Below, one piece after another: positions 34,220 through 42,726 of a stretch of 64,000 bases of DNA. The stretch comes from CBDIHH01 sp965279095 (GTDB lineage: Bacteria > Pseudomonadota > Alphaproteobacteria > Caulobacterales > Caulobacteraceae): NCBI GenBank assembly GCA_965279095.1, contig CBDIHH010000007.1, forward strand, positions 434,001 to 498,000, read 5' to 3'. The position numbers and the translations under genes are program-made. The notes under the pieces were generated by a model. It did not search any database. It saw only the letters and a program-made list of their open reading frames with translations, and was not told the origin of the DNA. Numbering within the stretch: the stretch's first letter is position 1; every line of letters starts with the position of its first letter.

Positions 34220-34716
34220 GGCCGCTCTCCCTTGGGCAGGCGCAGGGCCCGCAGGGTCGGCGCGCCGTCCTCGGCGATGTCGAACACCGCCGCCGCGGCG
34301 GTGGGAAAGCTGTGCTCCAGCCGGGCCATCATCGCGCCCCTGGCCCCGCCCTGCTCGGCCAGGATCACGGCCAGCTCATGAATGCCCGGGTTGTGGCCGA
34401 CCACCAGCAGGGTGCGCGCGGCGGGGGCTGCGGTCCGGATCGCCGCCATCAGCTCTCGCGGGCCGGCCAGGTACAGGCCGCGCGAGGTGTGGGCGACGGC
34501 GTCGGGGAAGGCGGGGCGGGCGGCCTCGAAGGTCTGCGCCGCGCGCGCGGCCGAGGAAACCAGGGCCTGGTCCGGCGCATCCCCGCCGGCGGCGAGCTGC
34601 CGCCCCATATCCGCCGACTCGGCGCGGCCCTGGCCGTTGAGGGCGCGGTCGAAATCCTCGCCGCTGGGCGCGCCGCGCTCCGCCTCGCCGTGCCGCAAAA
34701 GGATCAAGCGCTCCAT
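34216..34716 (-). CDS. SixA-like histidine phosphatase
   Basis: A 166-residue protein with the phosphoglycerate-mutase-like fold. The N-terminal R-H-G motif LILLRHGEAERG holds the catalytic His, 'DFDRALNGQGRAESADMG' follows, and a second catalytic His lies in VVGHNPGIHELAV. This matches SixA phosphohistidine phosphatases, which dephosphorylate His in phosphorelay proteins such as PtsO-type carriers. The start at ATG 34716 has only a weak upstream AGG. It is first in the set with DUF952 and pyrD and is divergent from metX across 88 bases. Confidence 0.92.
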   Translation of the reverse strand: MERLILLRHGEAERGAPSGEDFDRALNGQGRAESADMGRQLAAGGDAPDQALVSSAARAAQTFEAARPAFPDAVAHTSRGLYLAGPRELMAAIRTAAPAARTLLVVGHNPGIHELAVILAEQGGARGAMMARLEHSFPTAAAAVFDIAEDGAPTLRALRLPKGERP

Positions 34717-34804
34717 CGCGCCTGCATAGCGCTCGCCGCGCCCCGAGCAAAGCGCTGTGGCGCGACGCGTTGACAGCCGCCGGGCGAAGGGTTCCAAGAC
34801 AGCC

Positions 34805-35962
34805 ATGGGTGACGACGCGGCCGCAGCGCTGAAGACGGACGAGGGGACCGAGGGGGTCGAGCACTTCGGACCGGACCGTCCCCTGCGCCTGGACTCCGGC
34901 GCCCGCCTCACCGATTTCGACGTCGCCTACCGCACCTACGGACGGCTGAACGCGGAACGGTCCAACGCCGTCCTGGTCTGCCACGCCCTCACCGGCGACC
35001 AGCACGCGGCGTCCACCCATCCGATCACCGGCAAGCCGGGGTGGTGGACCCAGATGATCGGCCCTGGCCGACCCATCGACCCCGCCCGCCATTTCGTCAT
35101 CTGCTCCAACGTGCTCGGCGGCTGCATGGGCACCACCGGGCCCTCCTCCATCAACGCCGCCACCGGCGAGCCCTGGGGGCTGACCTTCCCGGTGATCACC
35201 ATCGGCGACATGGTGCGGGTGCAGGCGATGCTGCTGGACGCGATGGGCATCGACACCCTGTTCGCGGTGGTCGGCGGGTCCATGGGCGGCATGCAGGTGC
35301 TGCAGTGGGCGGCGGACTATCCCCAGCGCCTGTTCGCGGCCGTGTGCATCGCCGCGCCCGCCCGCCACTCGGCCCAGAACATCGCCTTCCACGAGGTCGG
35401 CCGCCAGGCGATCATGGCCGACCCCGAATGGCGCCAGGGGGCCTACGGCGCCGGCCATCGGCCCGAGAAGGGGCTGGCCGTGGCGCGCATGGCCGCGCAC
35501 ATCACCTATCTGTCCGAGGCCGCCCTGCAGCGGAAGTTCGGCCGCGAACTGCAGCGCGACGGCCTGTCGTGGGGCTTCGACGCCGACTTCCAGGTGGAGA
35601 GCTACCTGCGCCACCAGGGCCGCACCTTCGTCGATCGCTTCGACGCCAACTCCTACCTCTACATCACCCGGGCGATGGACTATTTCGACCTGGCCGGGGC
35701 CCATGGCGGGGTGCTGGCCGAGGCCTTCCGCCGCGCCCGCGACACCCGCTTCTGCGTGCTGTCGATCAGCTCGGACTGGCTCTATCCCACCGCGGAGGGC
35801 CGCGCCGTGGTGCGGGCCCTGAACGCGGCCGGAGCGCGCTCCAGCTTCGTCGAGATCGAGTCCGACAAGGGCCACGACGCCTTCCTGCTCGATGAGCCGG
35901 TGATGCGCGCGGCCGTGTCCGGCTTCATGGAAGCGGCCGGCCACGCCCGGGGCCTGGCATGA
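34805..35962 (+). CDS. metX: Homoserine O-acetyltransferase/O-succinyltransferase (MetX type)
   Basis: A 385-residue alpha/beta-hydrolase-fold acyltransferase of methionine synthesis. The nucleophile is Ser159 (VVGGSMGGMQ), the acid lies in SSDWLYPT and the base in KGHDAFLLD. 'NVLGGCMGTTGPSSINPATG'-like sequence is present as NVLGGCMGTTGPSSINAAT. Sequence alone does not fix acetyl versus succinyl donor; the MetZ-type sulfhydrylase at 61424 favours a succinyl route if the two work together. It overlaps metW by four bases (ATGA). A TTGACA box lies 30 bases upstream at 34770-34775. I see no SAM riboswitch in the short leader. Confidence 0.95.
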   Translation: MGDDAAAALKTDEGTEGVEHFGPDRPLRLDSGARLTDFDVAYRTYGRLNAERSNAVLVCHALTGDQHAASTHPITGKPGWWTQMIGPGRPIDPARHFVICSNVLGGCMGTTGPSSINAATGEPWGLTFPVITIGDMVRVQAMLLDAMGIDTLFAVVGGSMGGMQVLQWAADYPQRLFAAVCIAAPARHSAQNIAFHEVGRQAIMADPEWRQGAYGAGHRPEKGLAVARMAAHITYLSEAALQRKFGRELQRDGLSWGFDADFQVESYLRHQGRTFVDRFDANSYLYITRAMDYFDLAGAHGGVLAEAFRRARDTRFCVLSISSDWLYPTAEGRAVVRALNAAGARSSFVEIESDKGHDAFLLDEPVMRAAVSGFMEAAGHARGLA

Positions 35963-36669
35963 GCGCCATCGCCATCGAGACCGCCGCGGAGGCCGCCGCC
36001 GAGGCGGCCCGCCCCCCAGCCCGGCAACGGCAGGACTTCCTCGAGATCCTGCGCCTGGTGCGCCCGGGCTCGCGGGTGCTCGACGTCGGCTGCGGCGAGG
36101 GCGTGCTGCTGGAGATGATGACCCGCGAGAAGGCCATCGACGGTCGCGGCCTGGAGATCAGCCCCGACAACGTCGCCGCCTGCATGGCCCGGGGTCTGGC
36201 GGTGGTGCAGGGCGACGCCGACCGCGACCTGGACCATTTCCCCACCCGCGCCTTCGACTATGCGGTCCTGTCCTACACCCTGCAGCAGGCCCGCGATCCG
36301 CGCCACGTGCTCAACGAGATGCTGCGAATCGCCGACCAGGCCATCGTCTCGGTGCCCAATATGGGCCACTGGCGCGTGCGCCTGGCCCTACTGACCCGCG
36401 GCCGCATGCCGGTCACCGCCACCCTGCCCGACCCCTGGTGGGCCACCGGCAACATCCACCTGTGTTCCCTGCGCGACTTCACCGACCTGTGCGACGAGCT
36501 CGACCTGCGCATCGACGCCGCCGCCGCCCTGTCCGGCGACAAGCCCGCCCGCCCCATCGACGCGCGCACCGCCCGCGCCAACCTGATGTCGGAAGCCGCC
36601 CTGCTGCTGCTCAGCCGTAGGGAGAGGCCCGCGGCGGCGGCGGAGCCCAAGGCCGACCTGTTCGGATAG
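35959..36669 (+). CDS. metW: Methionine biosynthesis protein MetW
   Basis: A 236-residue Rossmann-fold methyltransferase-like protein. The SAM-binding motif is VLDVGCGEGVLLEMM, and the MetW hallmark sequences 'GRGLEISPDNVAACMARGLAVVQGDAD' and 'FDYAVLSYTLQQARDPRHVLNEMLRI' and 'VSVPNMGHWRVRLALLTRGRMPVT' are all present. In many proteobacteria MetW is encoded directly after metX and is needed with it for homoserine acylation. It has an extra Ala-rich N-terminus of about 20 residues and a charged C-terminal extension. Confidence 0.95.
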   Translation: MSAIAIETAAEAAAEAARPPARQRQDFLEILRLVRPGSRVLDVGCGEGVLLEMMTREKAIDGRGLEISPDNVAACMARGLAVVQGDADRDLDHFPTRAFDYAVLSYTLQQARDPRHVLNEMLRIADQAIVSVPNMGHWRVRLALLTRGRMPVTATLPDPWWATGNIHLCSLRDFTDLCDELDLRIDAAAALSGDKPARPIDARTARANLMSEAALLLLSRRERPAAAAEPKADLFG

Positions 36670-36749
36670 GGAAAACCGCCCCGCCTGCACGCTGCTCGCG
36701 CTCCCGGCGTACGCCGGGGAAGCGGGTCGTAAATGGCTACCGCGCCGCC

Positions 36750-37094
36750 CTACCCCGTGATCGCCGCCGCGTCGCGCTCGCCCGTGCGGATGCGCAGGGC
36801 GGCTTCCAGGTCGATGACGAAGATCTTGCCGTCGCCGATCTTGCCGGTGTTGGCGGTGCGCTGGATGGCGTCGATGACCGCCTCGACCACATCGGTGGGG
36901 ACGGCGATCTCCAGCTTCACCTTGGGCAGCAGTTTCACCTCGTATTCGGCGCCGCGATAGACCTCGGTCTTGCCCTTCTGCCGGCCGTAGCCGCGCACCT
37001 CGGTGACGGTCAGGCCGGACGCCCCCGCCTCTGTCACGGCGTCCAGGACGGCGTCGAGCCGGCTGGGCTTGATTACCGCGGTGATCATCTTCAT
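36750..37094 (-). CDS. PII nitrogen-regulatory protein (GlnB/GlnK)
   Basis: A 114-residue signal protein. The T-loop holds the uridylylation site Tyr51 (VYRGAEYEV). Conserved 'GRQKGKTEVYRG', 'LLPKVKLEIAVPTDVVEAVIDAI' and 'TGKIGDGKIFVIDLEAALRIRTGE' fit PII proteins that sense ATP/ADP, 2-oxoglutarate and glutamine status. Neither amtB nor glnA is adjacent here, so GlnB versus GlnK cannot be decided from context. It lies head-to-tail 27 bases downstream of the methyltransferase gene. Confidence 0.94.
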   Translation of the reverse strand: MKMITAVIKPSRLDAVLDAVTEAGASGLTVTEVRGYGRQKGKTEVYRGAEYEVKLLPKVKLEIAVPTDVVEAVIDAIQRTANTGKIGDGKIFVIDLEAALRIRTGERDAAAITG

Positions 37095-37121
37095 GGCGCT
37101 CTCCAGCCTGGCCGGCCAAGG

Positions 37122-37898
37122 TTAGCCGGGGATGGGCCCGTCGTCCAACCCGGGCGGGGCGCGGCTCGCCGCCGCACGGCCGGCGGGGGCAGGCAGGGCC
37201 GCGCCGGGGACCAGCGCCCGCGCCGGGGCGCCCAGGCCACGGGGCTTCACGGCGAAGGTCTGCTTGACCACCTCCAGCAGGATCAGGCCGGCGAGGGGCG
37301 ACCACAGCCGGGCCCCGACCTGTTCCAGCAGCCCCGCATGGGGCGCCAGCCATGGGACCGGCGGGCAGTAGAGGGCCCGCGACCAGGCGGTGGGCTCAAG
37401 TTCGGCCTCGCGCACCATCAGCTCCAGCTGGTGGCGGGTGAAGGGCCGGCCGTGGCCGAAGGGGGTGGCCTCGCTATTGGCCCAGGGGCCGTTGCGCGCG
37501 GCGGCGATCACGATCAGGCGGCCGTTGGGCGACAGCACCCGGTAGGCCTCGCGCAGGAAGCCCAGGGGGCTGTCCGCCTCCTCCAGGCCGTGGACGATCA
37601 GGATGCGATCGAACAGGGCGTTGGGGAAGGGCAGCGCCCCCTCGTCCACCAGGCAGGCGCGGTTGGCGGCGTCGGCGGGCCAGGCCTCGACCCCCTGCGA
37701 GGCCGGCATGGCCGCGACGATCCGGCGCACATAGGGATGGCCGCCGCTGACGAAGGGGGTGGCGTAGCCGAGGGCCAGGACATCCAGCCCGTGCAGATCG
37801 CCCCAGGCCTCGGTGACCTTGCGGCCGATCATCTCGCGCGCCGCCTCGCCCAGGGGGCTGGCGTAGAACCGCCGAAGCTCGACCACATCGCGCCGCAT
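37122..37898 (-). CDS. SAM-dependent class I methyltransferase-like protein
   Basis: A 258-residue protein. The SAM-binding region is visible but degenerate: 'LDVLALGYATPFV' where motif I usually has G-x-G-x-G, then 'CLVDEGALPFPNALFDRILIVHGLEEADSPLGFLREAYRVLSPNGRLIVI' as motifs II-IV, typical of Methyltransf_11 proteins. The C-terminus is basic and Ala/Pro-rich. In alphaproteobacteria such a gene commonly lies divergent from gloB, as here. I place the start at ATG 37898. The substrate is unknown. Confidence 0.85.
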   Translation of the reverse strand: MRRDVVELRRFYASPLGEAAREMIGRKVTEAWGDLHGLDVLALGYATPFVSGGHPYVRRIVAAMPASQGVEAWPADAANRACLVDEGALPFPNALFDRILIVHGLEEADSPLGFLREAYRVLSPNGRLIVIAAARNGPWANSEATPFGHGRPFTRHQLELMVREAELEPTAWSRALYCPPVPWLAPHAGLLEQVGARLWSPLAGLILLEVVKQTFAVKPRGLGAPARALVPGAALPAPAGRAAASRAPPGLDDGPIPG

Positions 37899-38019
37899 GA
37901 CCGCCCGCAGCTCCCCTCGCCGTCCCCCACTTCCGACAGGGACCTTGAGAGATGATATAGGCGATCGAGCGGCGCCGTGCTGTCGCCGCGGAAAAAAGCC
38001 CTGCGAAGGATTTGAGACC

Positions 38020-38781
38020 ATGGCCCTCGACGTGCGCCAGATCCCCTGCCTGACCGACAACTACGGCTACCTGGCGCGCGACCGCGCCACCGGCCAGATC
38101 GCCTGCATCGACACCCCCGAGGCGGGGCCGATTCTGGAGGCCCTGGCGGCCATGGGCGGGACCCTGACCTACATCCTCAACACCCACTGGCACCCCGACC
38201 ACGCCGGCGGCAACGCCGCGATCAAGGCGGCTACCGGCGCCATGATCGTCGGCCCGCGCGAGGTGGAGCGGATCTCGCCGGTGGACCGGGTGATCGAGGG
38301 GGGCGAGACGGTGGCCCTGGGCGAGACCTGGTTCCAGGTGCTCGACACGGGCGGTCACACCCTCGGCCACATCTCCTACTACGACGAGGCGGACGGCGTG
38401 GCCTTCGTCGGCGACACCCTGTTCGCCCTGGGGTGCGGCAAGGTGTTCGAAGGCACCGCCGAGCAGATGTGGGGCAGCCTGGGGCGCCTCGCCGCCCTGC
38501 CCGACGACACCCGCGTCTATTGCGCCCACGAATACACCGCCTCCAACGCCCGCTTCGCCCTGTCGGTGGACGACGATCCGGCCTTGCTCGAGCGGGCGCG
38601 CCAGGTGTTCGCGGCCCGCGAGCGCGGCGAGCCCACCGTGCCCACCACCATCGGCCTGGAGAAGGCCACCAACCCGTTCCTGCGCGCCCCGCGGCTGGCC
38701 GCCGGCAGGGCGGCGGGCGGGGGCGCGGACCACGCGGCCTTCGCGGCCGTGCGCGCCGCCAAGGACGCCTTCAAGGGATAG
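38020..38781 (+). CDS. gloB: Hydroxyacylglutathione hydrolase (glyoxalase II)
   Basis: A 253-residue metallo-beta-lactamase-fold enzyme that hydrolyses S-lactoylglutathione to lactate and glutathione in methylglyoxal detoxification. The metal motif T-H-W-H-P-D-H (H56, H58, D60, H61) is followed by the later ligands in GHTLGHISYY, FVGDTLFALGCGKVFEG and YCAHEYT. The substrate-side Arg/Lys cluster of glyoxalase II (TNPFLR) is present near the C-terminus. The ATG has GAAGGA 10 bases upstream. It is divergent from the methyltransferase gene. Confidence 0.96.
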   Translation: MALDVRQIPCLTDNYGYLARDRATGQIACIDTPEAGPILEALAAMGGTLTYILNTHWHPDHAGGNAAIKAATGAMIVGPREVERISPVDRVIEGGETVALGETWFQVLDTGGHTLGHISYYDEADGVAFVGDTLFALGCGKVFEGTAEQMWGSLGRLAALPDDTRVYCAHEYTASNARFALSVDDDPALLERARQVFAARERGEPTVPTTIGLEKATNPFLRAPRLAAGRAAGGGADHAAFAAVRAAKDAFKG

Positions 38782-38790
38782 GGGGAAGGC

Positions 38791-39537
38791 CTAGCGGCCC
38801 AGTTCAGCGGCGGTCAGGATCCGCCCCGACGAGGGGCGGCCGGCGACCCCCAGGGTCGGGGTCAAGGTCACCTGCAGCACGCCGGCGCGCACCTGGGCCG
38901 AGGGCCGACGGCCCGGCAGCAGGCGCACCTTGCGCACCCGGCTGACCACCGACCGGCGCTGGGGGTCGCGGCTCATGCGGCTGATCCCCTCGGCGGCGAC
39001 GATGGCGGCGTCGGCGTAGATCGGCTCCTCGCCGGGGGTGACGCCGCTGGCCTCGAAGGGGATCAGGCGTTGGGCGGCGCGCGAGGCGCGGGCGCTGGCC
39101 TGGGCGAGGCGCTGCAGCAGACCCGCGGCGCTGAGCGGGGCGAGCAGCTTGAGGATCTCGGCCTCGCCGGCCAGGGCGGCCGGGGCGCCGCTGGGACGGG
39201 CGGCGGTGAACAGGGTCAAGCCGCCGAGCTTGGTGGCCCGCAGCACCGGGTCGCCGACATCATTGCGGTAGATGACGTCCCCGCGAGGGGCGGCGGACGG
39301 ATAGAGCACCCAGACCTCGGCGCTCTGCTCGAACTTCAACAGGGGCATGTGGCGCGAGCGATCGAGAACGAATTCGGCGCCGTCGCCCGACACATAGCGG
39401 GCCACCGGCGGGGGCGGGGACCGCCGCTCGTCCTGCATTTCCAGGACGTCGCGCAGGGAGGCTGGACCGGCCAGGGCGGGCGGCCCAACGCTCACCAGCG
39501 CCGCCGCGATCAACAGGACCGCCGTATTCAACCTCAT
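38791..39537 (-). CDS. Exported protein of unknown function
   Basis: A 248-residue protein with a clear signal peptide (MRLNTAVLLIAAALVSVGPPALA). The mature part has beta-rich segments ('ARYVSGDGAEFVLDRSRHMPLLKFEQSAEVWVLYP' and 'GDVIYRNDVGDPVLRATKLGGLTLFTA'), then an Ala-rich helical stretch and a basic C-terminal domain. It is reminiscent of a Caulobacterales-type domain of unknown function (possibly DUF4908), but I am not certain. It converges with gloB, nine bases apart. The role is unknown; the periplasm is the likely location. Confidence 0.75.
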   Translation of the reverse strand: MRLNTAVLLIAAALVSVGPPALAGPASLRDVLEMQDERRSPPPPVARYVSGDGAEFVLDRSRHMPLLKFEQSAEVWVLYPSAAPRGDVIYRNDVGDPVLRATKLGGLTLFTAARPSGAPAALAGEAEILKLLAPLSAAGLLQRLAQASARASRAAQRLIPFEASGVTPGEEPIYADAAIVAAEGISRMSRDPQRRSVVSRVRKVRLLPGRRPSAQVRAGVLQVTLTPTLGVAGRPSSGRILTAAELGR

Positions 39538-39638
39538 TCCCGTCCTGATGCACTTTGATCGCGGCGCTTTTTGGACAGGGCGCCGGTGGCCAAGGCCCTA
39601 GGACCGACCGGCGACAGGACGGATCGGGGCGGACGGGG

Positions 39639-40814
39639 TCAGAGCGCCTCGACGCAAAGGGCCACGCCCATGCCGCCGCCGATGCAGAGGGTGGCCAGGC
39701 CCTTGGCCTTGCCCGCCCGGCGCAGCTCGTGGATCAGGGTGGTCAGCACCCGGGCCCCCGAGGCGCCGATGGGATGGCCGATGGCGATGGCCCCGCCGTT
39801 GACATTGACCTTGTCGGGGTCGAGGCCGAGCTCGCGGGTGACGCACAGGGATTGGGCGGCGAAGGCCTCGTTGGCCTCGATCAGGTCGAGGTCGGCCACC
39901 GACCAGCCAGCCTTCTCAAGGGCCTTGCGCGAGGCGGGGATGGGCCCGGTGCCCATGATCGCCGGATCGACCCCGGCATGGGCCCAGGAGGCGATGCGGG
40001 CCAGGGGCTTCAGCCCCCGGCGCTGGGCTTCCGCCGCGGTCATCAGCACCACCGCGGCCGCGCCGTCGTTGATGCCCGACGCATTGGCGGCGGTCACCGA
40101 ACCCGCCTTGTCGAAGGCGGGCTTCAGCCCCTGCACGCTCTCATAGGTCGCCCCGGCGCGGATGTATTCGTCCTTGTCGACGACGACGTCGCCCTTGCGC
40201 CCCGTGATGGTCACCGGCGCGATCTCGGCGTCGAACCGGCCCGCCTTCTGGGCCGCCTCGGCCTTGTTCTGCGAGGCTACGGCGAAGCGGTCCTGCTCCT
40301 CGCGGGTGATCTGCCAGCGGCTGGCGATGTTCTCGGCGGTATTGCCCATGTGATAGCCGTTGAAGGCGTCCCACAGGCCGTCCTTGATCATGGTGTCGAC
40401 CAGCTGAAGGTCGCCCATCTTCGTGCCGCTGCGCATCTGGGCGGCGTGGGGCGACTGGCTCATGCTTTCCTGGCCGCCGGCGACCACGATGGCGGCGTCG
40501 CCGGATTCGATCTGCTGCATCCCCAGGGCCACCGCGCGCAGGCCCGAGCCGCACAGCTGGTTGACGCTCCAGGCGGGGCTCTCCACCGGGATGCCGGCCT
40601 TGACCGCGGCCTGGCGGGCGGGGCCCATGCCGGCGCCCGCCTGCAGCACCTGGCCCAGGATGACCTCGTTGACGTCGCCCGGCTGCAGCCCGGCGCGCTC
40701 CACCGCCGCCTGGATGGCGATTCGGCCAAGCTCGTGCGACGGCAGGCTGGACAGGGCGCCCAGGAAGGAACCGACGGGGGTGCGGGCGGCCGAGACGATG
40801 ACGATGTCGCTCAT
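39639..40814 (-). CDS. phaA: Acetyl-CoA C-acetyltransferase (thiolase)
   Basis: A 391-residue biosynthetic-type thiolase. The acylated Cys lies in VNQLCGSGLRAV at about residue 88, the His in AIGHPIGASG at about 348 and the second Cys in LCIGGGMG at about 378. It condenses two acetyl-CoA to acetoacetyl-CoA, the first step of polyhydroxybutyrate synthesis, and can run backwards in degradation. It is divergent from phaR, which supports a role in PHB metabolism, but no phaB reductase lies beside it in this window. Confidence 0.94.
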   Translation of the reverse strand: MSDIVIVSAARTPVGSFLGALSSLPSHELGRIAIQAAVERAGLQPGDVNEVILGQVLQAGAGMGPARQAAVKAGIPVESPAWSVNQLCGSGLRAVALGMQQIESGDAAIVVAGGQESMSQSPHAAQMRSGTKMGDLQLVDTMIKDGLWDAFNGYHMGNTAENIASRWQITREEQDRFAVASQNKAEAAQKAGRFDAEIAPVTITGRKGDVVVDKDEYIRAGATYESVQGLKPAFDKAGSVTAANASGINDGAAAVVLMTAAEAQRRGLKPLARIASWAHAGVDPAIMGTGPIPASRKALEKAGWSVADLDLIEANEAFAAQSLCVTRELGLDPDKVNVNGGAIAIGHPIGASGARVLTTLIHELRRAGKAKGLATLCIGGGMGVALCVEAL

Positions 40815-40948
40815 GAGGATGTGACTCCAGCTCAAAACGGGGCGTCTGCGCCAAGGCGATAACTGCCCCTGGCGCGGATCGCAGTCATCCGCGATAATGC
40901 GGCGGTGCACAAGAGAGCGGATTTCGCTCAGACATATCTGGGGAGCCG

Positions 40949-41590
40949 ATGCCACAAGCCCAAGGCGCCGAGACCAAGACCGCCGACCCGCGGGTGGTGA
41001 TCAAAAAATACGCCAATCGCCGTCTCTACAACACGGCGTCCAGCTCCTACGTGACGCTCGAGCACCTGAGCGAGATGGTCAAGAAGGGCGCCGACTTCGT
41101 CGTCTATGACGCCAAGACGAACGACGACATCACCCGGTCGGTGCTGACGCAGATCATCTTCGACGAGGAGAATCGCGACGGGGCGGCGAACCTGCTGCCG
41201 ATCCAGTTCCTGCGACAATTGATCCGGTTCTACGGGGATTCCATGCAGGCCCTGGTGCCCAGCTACCTGGAACTGTCCCTGGACAGTTTCACCAAGCAGC
41301 AGGAGCGGATGCGCGCCCAACTGACCGACACCATGGGCGGCGCCCAGAGCATGCGGTCCTTCGAGGACCATGTACGCCAGAACATGCAGCTGTTCGATCG
41401 CGCCATGAAGATGTTCTCGCCCTTCGCCTTCGGCGCCCGGCCGGAAGACACGCCGGGCGCAGCCCAGGCGGCGCCGGCCCCGGCCGCCGCCGCCGCCCCG
41501 GCGGCAGGCGACGCGGAGACCCTGCAAGCCCTGCAGGAACAGCTCGCCGCGATGCAGCAACAGATCGCCAAGCTCGCCGCCAAGACCTAG
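40949..41590 (+). CDS. phaR: Polyhydroxyalkanoate synthesis repressor PhaR
   Basis: A 213-residue protein. The N-terminal DNA-binding domain reads VVIKKYANRRLYNT and 'SSYVTLEHLSEMVKKGADFVVYDAKTNDDITRSVLTQIIFDEE', the hallmark of PhaR/PHB_acc_N. The PHB-accumulation domain follows (LLPIQFLRQLIRFYGDSMQALVPSYLELSLDSF). The C-terminus is Ala-rich with a Gln-rich coiled tail. PhaR represses phasin genes and itself and is released by binding to nascent PHB granules. It is divergent from the thiolase gene. Confidence 0.96.
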   Translation: MPQAQGAETKTADPRVVIKKYANRRLYNTASSSYVTLEHLSEMVKKGADFVVYDAKTNDDITRSVLTQIIFDEENRDGAANLLPIQFLRQLIRFYGDSMQALVPSYLELSLDSFTKQQERMRAQLTDTMGGAQSMRSFEDHVRQNMQLFDRAMKMFSPFAFGARPEDTPGAAQAAPAPAAAAAPAAGDAETLQALQEQLAAMQQQIAKLAAKT

Positions 41591-41624
41591 CCGTTAACCA
41601 CGTGCGGCAAAGGATGGTTAGCGG
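41591..41624 (+). terminator. Stem-loop after phaR
   Basis: CCGTTAACCA (41591-41600) pairs with TGGTTAGCGG (41615-41624): ten pairs with one G-U and a 14-base loop, starting directly after the phaR stop. No long T-run follows, so termination strength is uncertain. It may only be an RNA-protecting hairpin. Confidence 0.4.
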
Positions 41625-41672
41625 TCCGTGTGCCATGACCGGTCCGGGCCAGGGGCCGCCGGAGCCGCCAGC

Positions 41673-42020
41673 ATGACCGAACCGATCGACCGCCTAAGTC
41701 CGGTCGCAGACGACCGTCGCCGCTCGGCCCGGCGCCGCAGCGACCCGCTCCCCAAGGCCGCGGCCGCCGAGGGGCGCGGCGGCGACGCCGCCAATCTCCC
41801 CGTGCCGACCCAGCCTCCGCCGACGACGCCCAAACCGGGGCCTCCGGGCGCGGACGCGGCCTTCGCCGCCCAGGTGATCGGGCAGGGCGGCCAGAAGCGC
41901 GGCCTGCGCGGCGGCGCGCCGGTGCTGCAGCAGGCCCGCTCGACCTATCTGGAAACGGAATGGTCGGGCCCCAAGGACCGGCGGCCGCCCAGCGGCGCGG
42001 TCACCCGCACCAAGGTCTGA
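41673..42020 (+). CDS. Small disordered protein of unknown function
   Basis: A 115-residue protein with GGAGCCGCCAGC before the ATG. The N-terminal half is basic and Ala/Pro-rich (RRSARRRSDPLPKAAAAEG), consistent with disorder. The C-terminal half has a better-conserved look (FAAQVIGQGGQKRGLRGGAPVLQQARSTYLETEWSG). Proteins with this QGGQKRGLRGG and YLETEWSG ending recur in Caulobacter-type genomes near phaR, as far as I recall; I cannot name a function. Confidence 0.7.
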   Translation: MTEPIDRLSPVADDRRRSARRRSDPLPKAAAAEGRGGDAANLPVPTQPPPTTPKPGPPGADAAFAAQVIGQGGQKRGLRGGAPVLQQARSTYLETEWSGPKDRRPPSGAVTRTKV

Positions 42021-42077
42021 CGCGCCGCGGGACCGTCTAGCGTATGTTCGCTTCAGACAGACTCGCTCGACCCCAGC

Positions 42078-42168
42078 CCGATCTTCCCGGCGAAAACCGG
42101 GATCCAGATCCTAAAGCGCCGGCGTCGAGCCATATGATCTGGGCCCCGGCTTTCGCCGGGGAGATCGG
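42078..42168. repeat. 33-bp inverted repeat, REP-like element
   Basis: The arms 42078-42110 and 42136-42168 match inversely at 29 of 33 positions, with a 25-base spacer. All four mismatches still allow G-U pairs in RNA. Each arm itself contains a hairpin, such as CCCCGGC-TTTC-GCCGGGG at 42144-42161. It sits in the 187-base gap between convergent genes (stop 42020 and stop 42208), where it can end transcription from both sides. Confidence 0.7.
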
Positions 42169-42207
42169 ACATTTGCTGGATTGGGTTCCGACTAAACGCA
42201 ACCCGAT

Positions 42208-42636
42208 CTAGTCGCCGCCGACGAAGTCCACGTCGCGGCGGGCCGAGACGATGGTGACGATGAACCCGGCCAGGACATCCAGCAGCACCATCAGGGTGAT
42301 CAGGAAGAAGGTCGAGGTGGCGAAGGCCTGGAACAGCAGGAACTCGACCAGGCAGACGATGAACAGGATCATCGACAGGGAGTGGTTGATGATGGCCACC
42401 CGCCGGCTGGTGGTCGACTTGAGCAGTTCGATGAACAGCACCACCAGCCCCGCCGCCAGCAGCAGGTCGCCGAGGGACACCGGCCAGGCCCCGCCAGAGG
42501 TCATGCGGATGACGAACAGCTGCTGGGCCATCTGCCCGGAGGCGTCCGCCGCATGGAAGCCGCCCGAAAGCGTCGCCGCGGCGACCAGGTTGTAGATCAG
42601 CACCACCAGCGCCAGCAGCGGAAACGCAGCGAACAT
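42208..42636 (-). CDS. Four-helix membrane protein of unknown function
   Basis: A 142-residue protein with four predicted TM helices (about 4-24, 53-72, 83-105 and 110-132) and a short acidic tail. Segments such as 'GDLLLAAGLVVLFIELLKSTTSRRVAIINHSLSMILFIVCLVEFLLF' and 'TFFLITLMVLLDVLAGFIVTIVSARRD' are typical of a small conserved alphaproteobacterial membrane family whose role is not known. It lies 90 bases downstream of the glycosyltransferase-2 gene on the same strand. Confidence 0.8.
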   Translation of the reverse strand: MFAAFPLLALVVLIYNLVAAATLSGGFHAADASGQMAQQLFVIRMTSGGAWPVSLGDLLLAAGLVVLFIELLKSTTSRRVAIINHSLSMILFIVCLVEFLLFQAFATSTFFLITLMVLLDVLAGFIVTIVSARRDVDFVGGD

Positions 42637-42726
42637 CGGTCAGCCCCCCTGCCCCACGCCGTCGGGGCCCCGCTGCGCGAAGGGTTAGTCGTTTTGCGCC
42701 GGGGCGCAAATCTTTCCCCCTGCGCC

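Noticed and set aside
34717..34804. Possible SAM riboswitch before metX
   Set aside because: The 88-base gap shows no SAM-II consensus or pseudoknot pattern that I can draw.
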